DNA of 64,000 nt, taken from the NCBI GenBank assembly GCA_947247005.1, contig OX365955.1:17465322-17529321 (forward strand), given 5' to 3'. A program made the translations under genes and the position numbers. The notes beneath the pieces were generated by a model. The model was not told where the DNA came from. It was given only the letters and a program-made list of their open reading frames with translations, and did no database searches. Below, piece after piece: positions 47,096 through 60,029 of this stretch. The DNA is from Spisula solida. Lineage: Eukaryota; Mollusca; Bivalvia; Venerida; Mactridae. Position 1 is the stretch's first letter; the number at the start of each line of letters is the position of its first letter.

Positions 47096-48510
47096 GTGTC
47101 GCACAAATCTGAAGACGATGCTAACATCCCAATATATGACATTGTAGAAAGTATTGAGTTTGATGCAGATAACATAATGTTTAAGAAGCGGAAAATACAG
47201 AAAGAATAATTTACCATAATTGGTTATCGTACATTTTCATAGGTTTTAGATGTTTATGAAAGTATTGTACATTGTCATTTGGCAGAGCAGTATTTGTGTT
47301 GGGTTTTTACAATTGTGATTATATCATCGTGGTGTTTACAGTGGGATTTATCATTATGTTATTATATGTTATCATCAGACAGACACCGACATAGTTATGA
47401 TTCCTAAATACATTGTATGTATAATGATAATGCAGAGTATGAAATAATATCACTAATTAACAGGGAGTGTTATCTGCCCAGTTGCGATTCAGTGATCGGG
47501 GATATTTGTACTGTCGTTTAATTGGTAAAGTTTGAGACTTTCAAATATACCTGATTGTGTATAATAGTTCAACTATACTATATATAAAATAAGCATAACC
47601 TTATAGTCTCCGTCAATTCTTATAAAACACAAAACGTTGTATCAACTATGAAAGTATCATAAATGCATATCAACATCGCAATTTTTTAACAAGTCCTATT
47701 TCTCATTCCTTACAAAAACATTCGACATGAGTTCACGTTGAATCAATTTGGCCATACACCTGTTACTTTCATTTTCTGAATTCATGTCTTACCCATAGTT
47801 AATTGCCTTATAACTTTCCCGATTTCAGGTACATGTATGTTGGTATCAAAATGACGACAGTGAGTGGACCTTCAAAAGGGTGTACTACAATAAAATATAT
47901 TATATTGAAAGACTGAGCGCGGAGCTTTGAATTATGTGGATTAGTGAGTGTGTATGCTGTCATATGTGAATGGTTAGCATTGCTTATGTTGGATTTTCCA
48001 TCTCCGGTGACTGTCTGAGCAGGAGTTTTTAGTTGTCATCTTGTTGCAAAAGAGTGTCTTGTATGAGCGGTGGTGGGTGGGTACGATCGGTTTCATTTCT
48101 GTCTATTTTATATACGGGTGTTTGTCAGTAACGGGGCCTGGATAGTGTTTGGGCCATATATTTTAAGATATCAGGTTCCTGTGGTATAATCGGTACAGTT
48201 GCCTTTATCATTTACAAAATGTAGGACGTTCATTATCTGATAAACATGAACTGAACAAACGTGTGAATGTACATGAAATAGAATATTGAAATAACCCGAT
48301 ACCTAGCTGTACGTATTGGATATCTCATTAGGGAAATTAATATTCATGATTGTGGGTATCTGTTAAATCATTAGGATTTATAGCTTTGAATAATTGTTGA
48401 CTTCACAACTTGTTCGATTTGGTTTTAACACGACCTTCGTCAGCCGTATCAACACGATTGTTTTCGAGATGGTTTAAGAAAATACTTGATAGGAAGGCCA
48501 ACCTATCAAC

Positions 48511-50232
48511 ATGGCGACCTGGAGAGAGCCGAGTCTTGAAGAATCTGTATATAAAGGATCTGGCGAAGACTTTTATATTTCGTGTGAACCGTGTAAGGAC
48601 GATGGGATTTGCGTTGAAGTTTCGGGATATTGTAAGAATTGTAACGAATATCTCTGCTTGGCATGCATGAAAATTCATTGTCAACCAAGGCCAAGTAGAC
48701 ATCATGTCGTGTTAGATAAACATAAAATGCCACAGAACAAGCCAAACAAGCCAAAAGTTGCATTATGTACCATAACATGCGATAAACACCCAACCGAGTG
48801 TTTGAAATTCTTCTGCAAGAAACACGATATTACGGGGTGTGGTGACTGTATGATTCTGGATCACAAAACGTGTCAAGTTGATTATAATTCAACACTCGCC
48901 GAGGGTTTCAACATAAGCACAGAATACACTTCTATAATCCAGAAAGTTGATCAACTTCAGAGAGAAGTGAAGGATCAACTTACATATGTTGGACACTCTG
49001 CTACAAAGGCAGAGGCCAAGGTAGAGAAAGCTATTGCAGAAGTTAAGCAATGTCGCATAGATTCAAACGGTTATTTAGACAAAATCGAACGTAATTTAGC
49101 GACAAAATGCAATGAAATTAAAGCAGTTAATCAGATAGAATTCAAGAGAATTGACGATGAACTGTCATCTTTCAGTAAACGATTGTCATCTATACATGCA
49201 CGTCTGACAACAAACATTGATAATACTGCTAACTTGTTAGTGAGAACTAAAGACCTGCGCACGGTGTTAGTGGCTCTTGAAACCGAAATGAAAGCTATGA
49301 AGAAACTAGAGCTACAATGCATCGAGTTTGTGAAAATTATGGCTCTGGCATCAGAAACATCGTTAGGTATATTGACAGTGACCACATTATCCATGTTTAT
49401 CAGCGGACAACGTAAACGTATAATGGATATGGTTCCGCAGCACAAATATGACATCAGCGTGACGGACAGCACTGATACATGGGCTTGCAGTATAAGAGGT
49501 ATGGTTTATGTACTTGAGAATGTCATCGCATGTACTGATTGCTCTTATAATTCAGTAAAGCTTGTTGATATCAAGCAAGGTAAACTATTATCTACAGTGC
49601 CAGTGATGAACCAACCAAGGGGTATTACATCTATATCTCACGATACATTAGCGTCCACTATCCCTATTAGCAGTAAGATTCAGTTTCTTGGAGTTAAGAA
49701 AGATTTTATATCACTGAAGCACGTTATAGATGTGAATGGTGAATGTCGTGGTATTGATTGTGTTGATAATAAACTAGTTGTGTCGTATGGCAACCCACCA
49801 AAGGTTGAGATAATAGATGTCCATGGTAACGTACTAAAAGTTATACAAACTGACCACGCTGGTACTCACCTATTTAAGTGTCCTGATTATGTAGTATTCA
49901 GTCATGATGGTGCAAGTTTCTACGTGTCTGATAATGAGGGTGGTTCTGTCATTAGACTAGCGCTTGGTGGAACAGTACAAGCTTCATACAAATACTCTGA
50001 TCTAGAAAACCCGGAGGGAATGTATGTTTGCCGGGATGGATCTGTGTTGGTGTGTTCCTTTTGGTCGGTGCATGTTATATCTGATGACTGCAAGAATCAG
50101 ACAATACTTCTCAGTGACAGTGTATTCTTTCCCATGGGAATAAGCTTCGATGAAGACAATGGGACTCTTTGTGTACACATTGGCGGATATGAGGCACCTG
50201 ACTTCCTTCAAACTTATGCCGTGGATTACTAG
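48511..50232 (+). CDS. Intronless B-box/coiled-coil protein with C-terminal NHL-like propeller (573 aa)
   Basis: The start ATG (CAACATGG, G at +4) opens an uninterrupted 573-codon frame ending TAG at 50232. Residues 25-65 are a first B-box-like zinc finger (C25, C28, C34, C41, C44, C49, C52, then His). Residues 90-121 are a B-box 2 (CDKHPTEC, then C102, C110, C113, H118). Residues about 135-275 are charged and heptad-like, with VEKAIAEVKQ and ELSSFSKRLSSIHARL, giving a coiled coil. Residues about 310-573 form a beta-propeller of NHL/SMP-30-like repeats (YVSDNEGGSVIRL, LENPEGMYVCRDGSVLVCS). There is no RING finger, so it is TRIM-like but probably lacks its own E3 catalytic module. Related intronless proteins are strongly expanded in bivalves, often named TRIM33-, TRIM45- or TRIM56-like. 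A scaffold or innate-signalling role is inference. Confidence 0.92.
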   Translation: MATWREPSLEESVYKGSGEDFYISCEPCKDDGICVEVSGYCKNCNEYLCLACMKIHCQPRPSRHHVVLDKHKMPQNKPNKPKVALCTITCDKHPTECLKFFCKKHDITGCGDCMILDHKTCQVDYNSTLAEGFNISTEYTSIIQKVDQLQREVKDQLTYVGHSATKAEAKVEKAIAEVKQCRIDSNGYLDKIERNLATKCNEIKAVNQIEFKRIDDELSSFSKRLSSIHARLTTNIDNTANLLVRTKDLRTVLVALETEMKAMKKLELQCIEFVKIMALASETSLGILTVTTLSMFISGQRKRIMDMVPQHKYDISVTDSTDTWACSIRGMVYVLENVIACTDCSYNSVKLVDIKQGKLLSTVPVMNQPRGITSISHDTLASTIPISSKIQFLGVKKDFISLKHVIDVNGECRGIDCVDNKLVVSYGNPPKVEIIDVHGNVLKVIQTDHAGTHLFKCPDYVVFSHDGASFYVSDNEGGSVIRLALGGTVQASYKYSDLENPEGMYVCRDGSVLVCSFWSVHVISDDCKNQTILLSDSVFFPMGISFDEDNGTLCVHIGGYEAPDFLQTYAVDY

Positions 50233-50995
50233 TAATTTGCATTGTGACTAATAGGTTCTAATGCATATTGGGATGCAAATTACCATTGGACAGACATGTG
50301 ATTTAACTCAAGCACTATGTTAATGTTTTTATATCCAACTTAAACTTCAACTTCAATGTTTTATTTTGACTTAAATATATAAAATGTTTATTGCCAATGC
50401 AATAATAATAATGTGACAAGTTGAAAATTTTAACAAAAACATATATACATCTACAAAGAGACAAAAGACAAGATGAATATATAAATATGCAAACATTATA
50501 TATGGTAAGCAGTGTATTTTGAGAAAAGGGTAGATATTTAATGCGTATCAATTAACTTAACCAATTACATTTTTATAAAGTTTCTCTTCTTATACTTTCA
50601 ACGACTTGCGTTGTTTGTGCTTTGCTGTTATGCAGATCACATGGACTAAAATTATGCAGTGTAAATAACCGCAGTTGGAATCGTGTTTGTCGTTCGATGT
50701 TGAATGTTAACTATACAACTTGGAGAGGTATATTGCTTTATAGATATAATCAATTGATATCACAATGTACAGTGTATAGTGCGGGGATTTTAACTTGACC
50801 CTCAACCTTCTATTAGCATATATACTAGTAATGTAACGGCTGATATGTTGTCTTACTATATGTGACTGGCCATGAGATTTTGGGTCCAAATGAGGAATTT
50901 TTCGAAAATGATTTTTTTACTGCAAAATGATGTTTACACATTCACCATCACAAATATGAAATTTCATTGTTGTATCTGGTCTAGTTACGTTGCTA

Positions 50996-51290
50996 TGACG
51001 TCACAAACCTATGCAATATCTTCATTCCAACTGCGGTTTGACGTTAGCAATTCTGTACAATGAGTTGCAAAGACTATATTGGGCCGCGGACGGTCAGTTA
51101 ATTAGACCCATGCCTAATTCCTTGGAAAATGATACTGTGATATGACGTCACAAACATATGCAATATCTTCATTCCAACTACGGTTTGACGTTAGCAATTC
51201 TGTACAATGAGTTGCAAAGACTATCTTGGGCCACGGAGGGTCAGTTAATTAGACCCATGCCTAATTCCTTGGAAAATGATACTGTGATAT
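50996..51290 (+). repeat. Tandem duplication, 2 x 147 bp
   Basis: The block starting TGACGTCACAAACCTATGCA at 50996 repeats at 51143 with a few substitutions (for example GGGCCGCGGACGG against GGGCCACGGAGGG). The unit contains a TGACGTCA palindrome, a CREB/ATF-type core, so the duplication doubles that site. Whether it is functional is unknown. Confidence 0.85.
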
Positions 51291-51952
51291 AATCATTTCA
51301 CATGAATTGTGATAATGAAAGTTTTTGAAGGGCGTTTTTAAAAAAACTATGTTACCATGGCAACGATAGAAAATATTTTACAAAATATGAAAAATATTCT
51401 TTTAGATTTTTTTTTATTTGTGTCCACATAATATTTCCATCATAATTGAAACAAATCTGTTTAATAAATTCATTTTAAATGTGGTTGCCATGGTTACAGT
51501 TGTAAAAACATGATATGCCTTTAACTTCAAATACTAATGCATTTATACACAATCATGTAGATCTAACTCGTGCAGAATCATAAAATAAACAACGTGTTCT
51601 CTGTTTTATTTCGTCCACCATTTGCTATATTTACTAGACAACGCTGATTCCAAAGGCGTGTGTTAAGATTGTGTTGACAAGTTTCATTATCTATCATCAG
51701 TAAGCAGGTAAGCGTCGGAGACGTAGGTCAATGATGGGGTACGTTGCAAGCCTAATAAATGATTTAGGTACCGCATTGCTTGTGTGTGGTTTTACAGATT
51801 TTAACAATTTTATCGTCAGTAATAACGTGCTATAGCTGCTCATATAAGACAATTTATAGGGCGGATATTTCCCTGTCTGGATCTATCCGCAAGCGGTACG
51901 GGACTACCAACCGTCATCAATAGCACTGTCGGTGCAAATTTATCCTTGGTAG

Positions 51953-52030
51953 CGTGGAGTTCCAGGCGAAGCTTGTGACGGTGTTTCCGAATGATATGGG
52001 TTCAATCCCTATCAGGTCATACAGCTCTTA
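51953..52030 (+). mobile_element. Possible SINE head (tRNA-like)
   Basis: GGTAGCGTGGAGTTCCAGGC is followed about 40 bases later by ATGGGTTCAATCCCTATCAG, a near-perfect B box. The A-box side is weak. Confidence 0.4.
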
Positions 52031-52737
52031 GAAGCATATCAATTTCCCATATTTGTTTAGGTGCACATGGCTGCGATAATATTCATAATGCACTCGGTGT
52101 AAAAGAATGATATCCACACAAGCTTGTATTTTAAAGTACAGGAACATTCGAATTTCTATACCTTGGATAACAAATCGAACATGATTCGAAAAGTTTACTG
52201 GATTTAATCAACAATGGCTGTAGATCCACAATATTCGTGTTGTCTATGAGGATAATGCCGATCGGTGATAAGCTAAAAAGTGACTCGATCGTCGTATCAG
52301 TTAATAGTTATGTTCGTTTTGAAATAACAGCCGAGTTATTAATAAAAAATAACATTATTGATAAAGAAACAGTATGCGAATATCGTCGAGTGTCCGCCAC
52401 GACTCTTGCGATAATCCATCTAATCCGCATTGCCTTTATATTTTATTTAGAATCTTGGGTTCTATTCAGAATTTACGCTATAAATATTTTGTATTGCTCG
52501 TTTGCATTACATTATTATAGATTCTATAATTAATACTTATTGACTAATCCCAAATGATATATTGAACTCTACCACATATGTACAATAACGATACTACGCG
52601 TTAGAGTAATCAACATGCTGAGATTATACGGCGACGTCATTTCTCTGTTTACGACGTTACGTCATTTGCCACATTTGGACCCAAAGTCTCATGGCGCGTC
52701 ACATATATATATATAACCTTTACAAACCGCGATTGTC

Positions 52738-52940
52738 CGTTTTTATAAGCGGTTAGTTTCACGAAGACATTCGAGGTGTATAATGCAAACATAAACCTAA
52801 AGGAGCGATATTGCTCAAATGTAATAATTAACTTATCGCAGTTGTATGTTTTCAAAAGCGGGAAGTATCACGAAGACGTTCGATGTGGCTTATGCAAACA
52901 CAAATCTAAAGGACCGTTATTGCACGATTTGCTAGCGGAA
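52738..52940 (+). repeat. Diverged tandem duplication, about 111-bp units
   Basis: TCACGAAGACATTCGAGGTG and AACCTAAAGGAGCGATATTG in unit 1 correspond to TCACGAAGACGTTCGATGTG and AATCTAAAGGACCGTTATTG in unit 2, about 111 bases later. Identity is about 80% by eye. Confidence 0.65.
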
Positions 52941-54170
52941 ATATTCAACGCAAGAACATTTTAACATATTCATACATAAAGGCTATGACCTGTTTACTAT
53001 CTCCGCACTGTACACACCAGCCATAATCACCTTGTTATCATTTCATTTTGGACTTGCAATTATATAAAACTATCAATACAGCGTATTCAAACAGAGGTTT
53101 GTAATATACAGAGCGTTAAAAGTTTCGCAACTAAATTGAAAATCCCAAATTTTTGAATTGTTGGCTTAAAAGAACTTTTCATTTATACGTGTCCTTTAAT
53201 TATGGGTCAAAGAACGATAATTATTACCTTCCCTGTCCTATGAATTGTGATAATGGAAGAAGTTTTTGTTAAAATTCTGTCAAGCTACGTTAACGGCAAA
53301 CATGTTGCTGAGTGGAATATTTAATTGTAGATTTGTCAATAGCATATACGCAGTATTTCGTTCAAAACTAATAAGCAATACAAAGGATATATTGTTTCAA
53401 AAACGTGCAAAAACATTTGCTAAGTGTAATGTGTATTGTTGAATTGTGTCATATACGGTATTTATATGGATTAATACATTTCTTCAATTTGATAAATGTT
53501 ATGGATTTATATTGCTTAAATATCAATGTGCACATGTGTAGTTATATCAGCATAAACTAGTTTGCGATTCCAACAACATAGACAAAATGTAGAGTTGCGG
53601 AACTTTTGACTCTCTGTTTAGTTTGTGAAGTATATGAGTCGTGTTGCGAATGATACATATAGTGATGTCCTTAAGTGTTCAATTTATTATCTTTATCTAC
53701 TATCTTTTATTGTCAAACCTGTATCATAGTGCGCCTAGGATAATGTGATTTCATGAATTGATTTGATCGACGGTTGCAAAATTGGGTTCACAAATTACTA
53801 AAGTACAAAGATGTATGGTCATTTTTTTGTACTAAAACATCACAGTAGCTGCCATATTTGTCATTCACAGGCTGCTAATGAATCTTTTTTAACGTGACTT
53901 TCTAAATACACATTAACTTATTTAATCATATGTGTACCTATGATGCATAATTTTAACTAAACTTCAAACAAATGCTTACTATTTCAAATGTACGCTTTGA
54001 CGCTTATTCTTCACCCACATTGGTCGGTGATTTATGCCATGCATTATGAACATTTTTTTTTACTTGTTTTGTGTGTAATGTTAAATTGCTTCGGAAAACC
54101 AAACGGGATGTTAGTAAGCATACTAGTACATACATTCTGCTGATTTGCCCGGTATCAGGAAAATGTCAGG

Positions 54171-54400
54171 AAGCGATGGCTTAGAGATAGGGCGCTCGCT
54201 TTTGGAATCGAGATTTCCCGGGTTTGATCCCGTCTGCGCTATTTGTCAAGTTCGAGGAGCAACATTATAACCCACATTGCTCCAAATTACCCAGAAGTAT
54301 GCATGAGTTTCTCAGCGGGTCAAAAGCCAATGTGCTTTGGCTGCAAGCGGTAATGTGCCAAGTGACAGTGATGTTATGGCATCTTACTATCTTTAGACAT
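54171..54400 (+). mobile_element. tRNA-derived SINE
   Basis: The tRNA-like head has GCGATGGCTTAGAGATAGGG (A box) and CCGGGTTTGATCCCGT (B box). The body contains AACCCACATTGCTCCA, shared with the SINE at 22000. The 62-codon open frame inside is not a gene. Confidence 0.7.
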
Positions 54401-55060
54401 CTAAATATGTGACAAAATGGCTACATGGGATACCCGTGTACTATGGGCATATTTCTAGTCTCTCTTTGTGTGTTTTATCACTGTATATAAAATGTATGCT
54501 AATTGTTTATCATTTCAAAGCAATGAATACATTATTAAATTATACATTTTAACACTGTCTGTATTCTTCTCCATGTAAACGTATAGAGTTGTAGCGTGAT
54601 TAAATAAACGGTATACCACGGTCGAATTTCGGCTGTTTAATTTATCTCCACGTATATTTTGCGATTTTTATGAATGAAATTTACGTCATGTAGATTATTT
54701 CATGACGTTATAAATTGTTTGTTAAGTAGCTCTAGAGCGCGACGTTTGCGTAATTTTCTTTTTCTTTTCGTAAGCGTTTCTGTTTACAAAATGTATTTCT
54801 TCAATTATATTTATATTCTAGTAATACGTTATTGCATGTAACAATTCATATGTGTAGATTAATGTGAAATACGCAATTGAAGTTGGCGCTTAATAAACAT
54901 TAGTTTGACGAAAAATAAACAGATTAATTCCAACTAAAATTCCAGGGAAGAAGAACAGCCAAAGTTGTCTATAGCAAAATAAAAAATAACTCATCAATTC
55001 TGCAAACAAAGTCCGTATAAAATTACACACGTTACACGTGTTAGAATGCAACTAGATTGA

Positions 55061-55522
55061 AGTTTTGCGTGATATACCGATTATTCTAACATGACTGGCG
55101 ATTTTGCCTATATAGACAAATAACAAGTCATAACGTTGTATATCGGCCAATATACAATGAAAATGACGTCATGCAGGTAAACAAGTAACCTAAGCAACAT
55201 AGGTCTTGCAAAATAACACTGGCTTTATATAAAATTCCGGGTTTAAATCATGTTAGAATAGAAATAAACCATGAAAAACCGTTGTATACCGGCTGTTACA
55301 CAAGAGTTTGTCGTTCTGACGCTTGTTATTAACGACTCAGGCCTACGGCCCTCGTGGTTAATTCCTACGCGTAAGAACTCCAACAGCCGGTATACAATGG
55401 TTTTTCATAGTTTTTTTCTAAATAAATCACGGTTTGTCGTTCATATACATGTACATAGTTATTAATCTCTACACATATGAAATCTAAACCGTGATTTATT
55501 CACCGGTATATCACGCAAAACT
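55061..55522. mobile_element. 462-bp foldback MITE with an inner stem
   Basis: The outer ends AGTTTTGCGTGATATACCGA (55061) and CCGGTATATCACGCAAAACT (ending 55522) are inverted copies. An inner pair, AAAAACCGTTGTATACCGGC (about 55275) and GCCGGTATACAATGGTTTTT (ending about 55403), encloses GACTCAGGCCTACGGCCCTC. No transposase. Confidence 0.7.
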
Positions 55523-57989
55523 GCCATACTGAAGAATTCTCCTCAAGCGGGTATCGATTGAAAATCCAATAATCAAGGGACGCTAATGCTACAGTGTGTC
55601 TTTTGTCACGCTTTACTTCCCTTGTCGATTATCGATTACGTATACTGGTGTTTGATGTTGACAGGTTTAAGTGCAGACAGGCGTTATAAAAACGAACACG
55701 AATACGAAACTTAATTTTGCATAAAGCATAATACAATGCTTATAACAAATAACAGAGATGAATAACGGTGTTTATAGTGTAGTGTAAAAGTATTATGTCG
55801 ATATTAATTATTTCTCTATTATTTATATCCATGTCCCTCTTGTTATGTTTATATGCATGTTCATAATTTGAGTTTGACTATAACATGCAGTTCTATGCTA
55901 ATAAACTTTATGATACACGTTTAAATATGATCATCTGTCCTTCCATTATTATACAAAATATTTTATTGAATTATAACAGACATTTAACGTAATAACACTC
56001 ATACTTAGCATCCCATGAATTACATTGCATCAATATTTACGCAAGTAACACAAAGAGACTGAGCTAAGAAATCGAAATTTGGAAATATTCCACTTATGCA
56101 CACTTAAAATATCATATCAACCCGTTCATTTATATGTATACATGTAACTTGTGATAATGCGCAAATACAATGTAGCATAAATCTAAAAAATTAAAAAAAT
56201 TCTAACTCTAGCAAGATGAAATACTAGTCATTTTAAACTGTGTTTCAGTTTTCATGAACTAACCCCCAGTACATGATAAATTGTAATATAAATATATATA
56301 ACGGAAATTTATTTTGCATCAAGCATAATACAATGCTTATAAAAATTATGACAAATAAATACAAAATAAAGAGATTAAAATCGATGATTTATGATAATAA
56401 AACAACCATCTGTAGCCACGCGTTACATATTCGATACAAGGGATTGTTTAATCCGGTGTTTGTTTAGCGCGTGTCAGTTTTATGGGGGTAATAAACCTAC
56501 ATTGGTCGCTGAAACTGTTAGTTAACTAAAGTTATATAGATTATGTGTTTGAAAGAAATTAAATATACATGTATAAATTATATATTAATATCTGAAAATT
56601 ATCAATTGTTAGATTTTTTGAAGTTCTTAAGTGTGATGTTGCCACGTTTTAACAAATATTAAAATTAGGTTTTGTTCTTTTAGAAATTACTAGCTAGTAG
56701 GTTATTGTCATACACAATTTAATAGTAAAAATAATTATGAGGACTTTCAATAAAAGAGTAAATTTGGGATATTAACTAGATCTAACTGTTTCCTAATTGA
56801 TATGATTCATATTATTTTGTTTTACATTTTTGACGAATGATGCCTTTTTTGGCCACTTTTGATGGTTCTGTATTCACGCATTAGACGTTCATTTTTCTAC
56901 TGACTTAATCATAAATATGATTATTTATAGAATCAGTTGGGTTTGATGCAAGTATTTCCATTCGTTTACTACACGTATGTTATTTCCTTTTGCTAAGAAA
57001 ATTGTTTAATTTTGTACATAAAAGTGAAAAATACAACTGCTCATATTGATACACCCCAACCACTTATATAAAGTTTATTACTTGTTGTTGTTGTTATAAA
57101 ACAGTAACAGTATGAAGCAGGCGATAACCGATATATACACGCGATATAGCGATCGTCTGTCAAGCTACTACAACAACCACAACTGTTAAGAATGACGAAA
57201 ATTGCAAATTTTAGTCAAAAACAACCTTACGATAGGCGATATTAATTTTATCTTAAAATAATGAAATATATATCATTTAAAGGGTAATTTTAATATCTGT
57301 AAAGATCCATTTGCACCTAAGCGTTGACTTTGAGTTAAGTTATTTAAAATCCAGGTTAAAGATACCCATATTTGGCCATACGCTCATATTGTATATATAC
57401 AAAGAAGGAACAACTCACTAGCAAAGTTCAAAATAGGCGATCTAGATATTTATTAAAATGCATGAAATTAATATCACCTATTGTGGAAGACATTAAAGAT
57501 TACAGATATTTTTGCACCTAATAGTTTGCTTGTCTAGTTTTTTCGTTATTAAGAAAAAACTATATTGTCCCTTCTTACTTCTATATAGAAAAAATGAGCG
57601 CTATCGATTAACCGCTTGAGGAGAATTCTTCCACATGAATCTTTTTCCAGGATTTCAGTATGAATCAAATTTATTTTGATTTGAAAACAAGCCAACTCAA
57701 TTGTGTTGTGATAATATGGATTTGAAAAAAACACGAATGATAATCGTATGTATCTTGTAGCGATTTGAGCTCGCCAATACATTCATCTACCAGATGAACG
57801 AATTTTTTTTGCCTCGTATATTTGTAATTGTTCAGTATTTCATGATTGAATCAAACTACAAGATGTTTATAAATAATTATTATGTAATATAATGAAGGTA
57901 TATTCCGCAGTTGCATTTATGTATTGCTATATAACCAAGAATGAAATTTATAGAATTTGTGTTGTACACTTAATTTAACAAGGCAGTCG

Positions 57990-58330
57990 AAAAGACGGTT
58001 ATAATCCCCCGCCACAATAATATATAATAATATAATTAATAATTATTAAACTGTGACATTGACTGTATGCCAGCCAGCTTGGTTGAAATTTGACTCCAAT
58101 TGCTTCAGTCTGCACAACACTTTCATGAGTTGAACATTTGCAATAAGGTTCATTCAATTTAGCACAGGCGTTAAGAAGTTATGGAGCGGACACGAAATGT
58201 AAGGTTCAAACTTTGTGTTCTAGACCTTGAGCCAGCACGGTTGGAATGTGGTTTCTGCACGTCGTCTTTATTAGTTACACATTTGCTATGAGTTTCAAGA
58301 AATTCGGCTCCACCGTTCAATATGAATAAT
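57990..58330. repeat. Probable dispersed repeat with AAGTTATGGAGCGGACACGA
   Basis: AAGTTATGGAGCGGACACGA and its surroundings (GTTGAAATTTGACTCCAATT, CATGAGTTGAAC) match a repeat type I recall from bivalve genomes. The copy is alone in this window and its ends are not defined. Confidence 0.4.
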
Positions 58331-58504
58331 TTTGTACATAAATACATGATTTCTTTCTGAAAATCGATGTACGTGTATTAGTGCGTGGAATGAAACTTAA
58401 CACAACTTTAGAATTATTGATTTGATTTATCGAATAGTATTGTTTTTGTACAGTGTGGCTAGTTAGAAATTCGTCGAAGTGTATATTAAGTACACTGTAT
58501 TTCT

Positions 58505-58590
58505 ATTAAACCTTGTTTTACCGGCACGCTGCTTTATCAGGTAACCTACCCCGGTCCGAATTGATGCCGGATAAACAAGGTTAAACAGTA
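58505..58590. mobile_element. Short palindromic MITE, relative of 4138-4220
   Basis: AACCTTGTTTTACCGGCA at the left is inverted as TGCCGGATAAACAAGGTT at the right. The middle (GCTGCTTTATCAGGTAACCT) aligns with the reverse complement of the 4138 copy. Confidence 0.6.
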
Positions 58591-59571
58591 CCTATATACC
58601 ATATTTCATATAAAATGGGATTCGGTCCAACCACGGGCGGTAATCACGTGACTTCGTCTAGTATGTTAAACGAATGATGGCAGATATTCAGCCTCGGTAG
58701 GTACCCATTTTTCTTGCTGTTATATGCCGTATATCATCTATATCACAACTTCACATAGCCTATCATATGCGCATTGCCTCTTTTTGAACGTTAGAACTTA
58801 GTTTTGCCTCGTAATCTGAACATATTTCGAGAACACTCATTGAATTTGATCAAAAGTTTCAGCGCAAGGCCGGTATGTCGCACGCATTGAGTAACATTTT
58901 GTTAAATTATAGATAAATACAGTTTTCTGGGACAAAACAATTATAAAAGTATAGCAAATGTTTGATTATATCGTGAATGAACACTGTATGGATCCTCTTA
59001 GTGTAATATTCGGAAGTATATTTCCATTTAACGTAAGTAGTATGTACAACGAACGATTTTTGCCATAGTATGTCTCACGTACATATCTGGGTGTGTTCCA
59101 GTACGACAAGAGGTGGCTCTTTTTTACACATCTTACCACTCCGTATTTATAGTTAACGCGTCAAAATATTTTCAGAACATTTTTTTACAATTACTGCGTA
59201 ACGTGATAAACTATGACAATTGACAAATATTTATACCACACAAGTAAAACACGAGCTTACGATTTGGCAGAAGACTGTGCTTCGACAAAGACACAACGTT
59301 TCTACAGGGCATGTGCTAAAGGGTATGCAGTAAGCCTGTTTATCCTCTGTTAGAATATAATCTACTCTATGGGCCAATGGAAACAACGACCTGTTCTGGG
59401 TATACGTTGCAATTTATCATTAAAGAAATGATATTATCATACGTGACGTCATGTGTTGGCGCCACATACCATCGATCAATCAAAATGCATTTTCAACCAC
59501 TAAGAATTGACTTAATATGTCTTAATAACTATTATACATTAAAGTCATAAACACAACACCTTAGTTGACGT

Positions 59572-59700
59572 GCCCCCGTAGCCCAATGGTTAGCGTGCTT
59601 GCATTCTAAAGGCTCACCTAACGACCTGGGTTAAAATACGGGTGCAAGCACTCACATTCATGCCATTTTCAGCAGAAAACTGACTCGCAAATAAAGGCTA
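59572..59700 (+). mobile_element. tRNA-derived SINE head
   Basis: CCCCGTAGCCCAATGGTTAG (A-box-like) is followed by GACCTGGGTTAAAATACGGG (weak B box) at tRNA-like spacing. The tail is undefined. Confidence 0.5.
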
Positions 59701-60029
59701 CGATCGGGGTGTTTTAGTTAATATCAAAATACTAGTGATGTGTTTCAGTGATTGCACCTTTGATATGGTCCCCAGAAAGAGATCAAAAAGGAAAGGACCA
59801 AGCCAAAAACTGTCAAGGATTGCTGTCCAACGAGGTGCCATTGTGGTCCGATGGGAGCTGGTACGAGAAACGAATCAAAATGTTGCTCTCAGATAAATGG
59901 GTATTGAAGAAATTTAAATGGTTGATAGCAATCATACGAATAAACTACGACTATACAACTGTAAGAATGTCTTAATTGTTTATTGTTACATTGATTTGGT
60001 TTACATTGCTTTTGGTTTTTAATACACCG

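Larger units (their letters stand above)
44784..48510. other. Non-coding interval upstream of the B-box gene
   Basis: Apart from the repeats at 45740 and 46905, nothing recognisable. The minus-strand frame 45334-45714 (126 codons) has no known domain. The last few hundred bases should contain the B-box gene promoter and 5' UTR; no clear TATA element. Confidence 0.4.
50233..54170. other. Non-coding interval downstream of the B-box gene
   Basis: Begins with the B-box gene 3' UTR; no canonical AATAAA was found close to the stop. Two tandem duplications (50996 and 52738) and a SINE-like head (51953) are listed separately. No gene recognised. Confidence 0.45.
54401..59570. other. Non-coding interval, repeats only
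   Basis: AT-rich DNA without recognisable genes. Elements at 55061, 57990 and 58505 are listed separately. The minus-strand frame 57549-57782 has no known domain. Confidence 0.45.

Noticed and set aside
54171..54245. Possible tRNA gene
   Set aside because: Shares the SINE core with 22000-22262; no clean cloverleaf 3' end.
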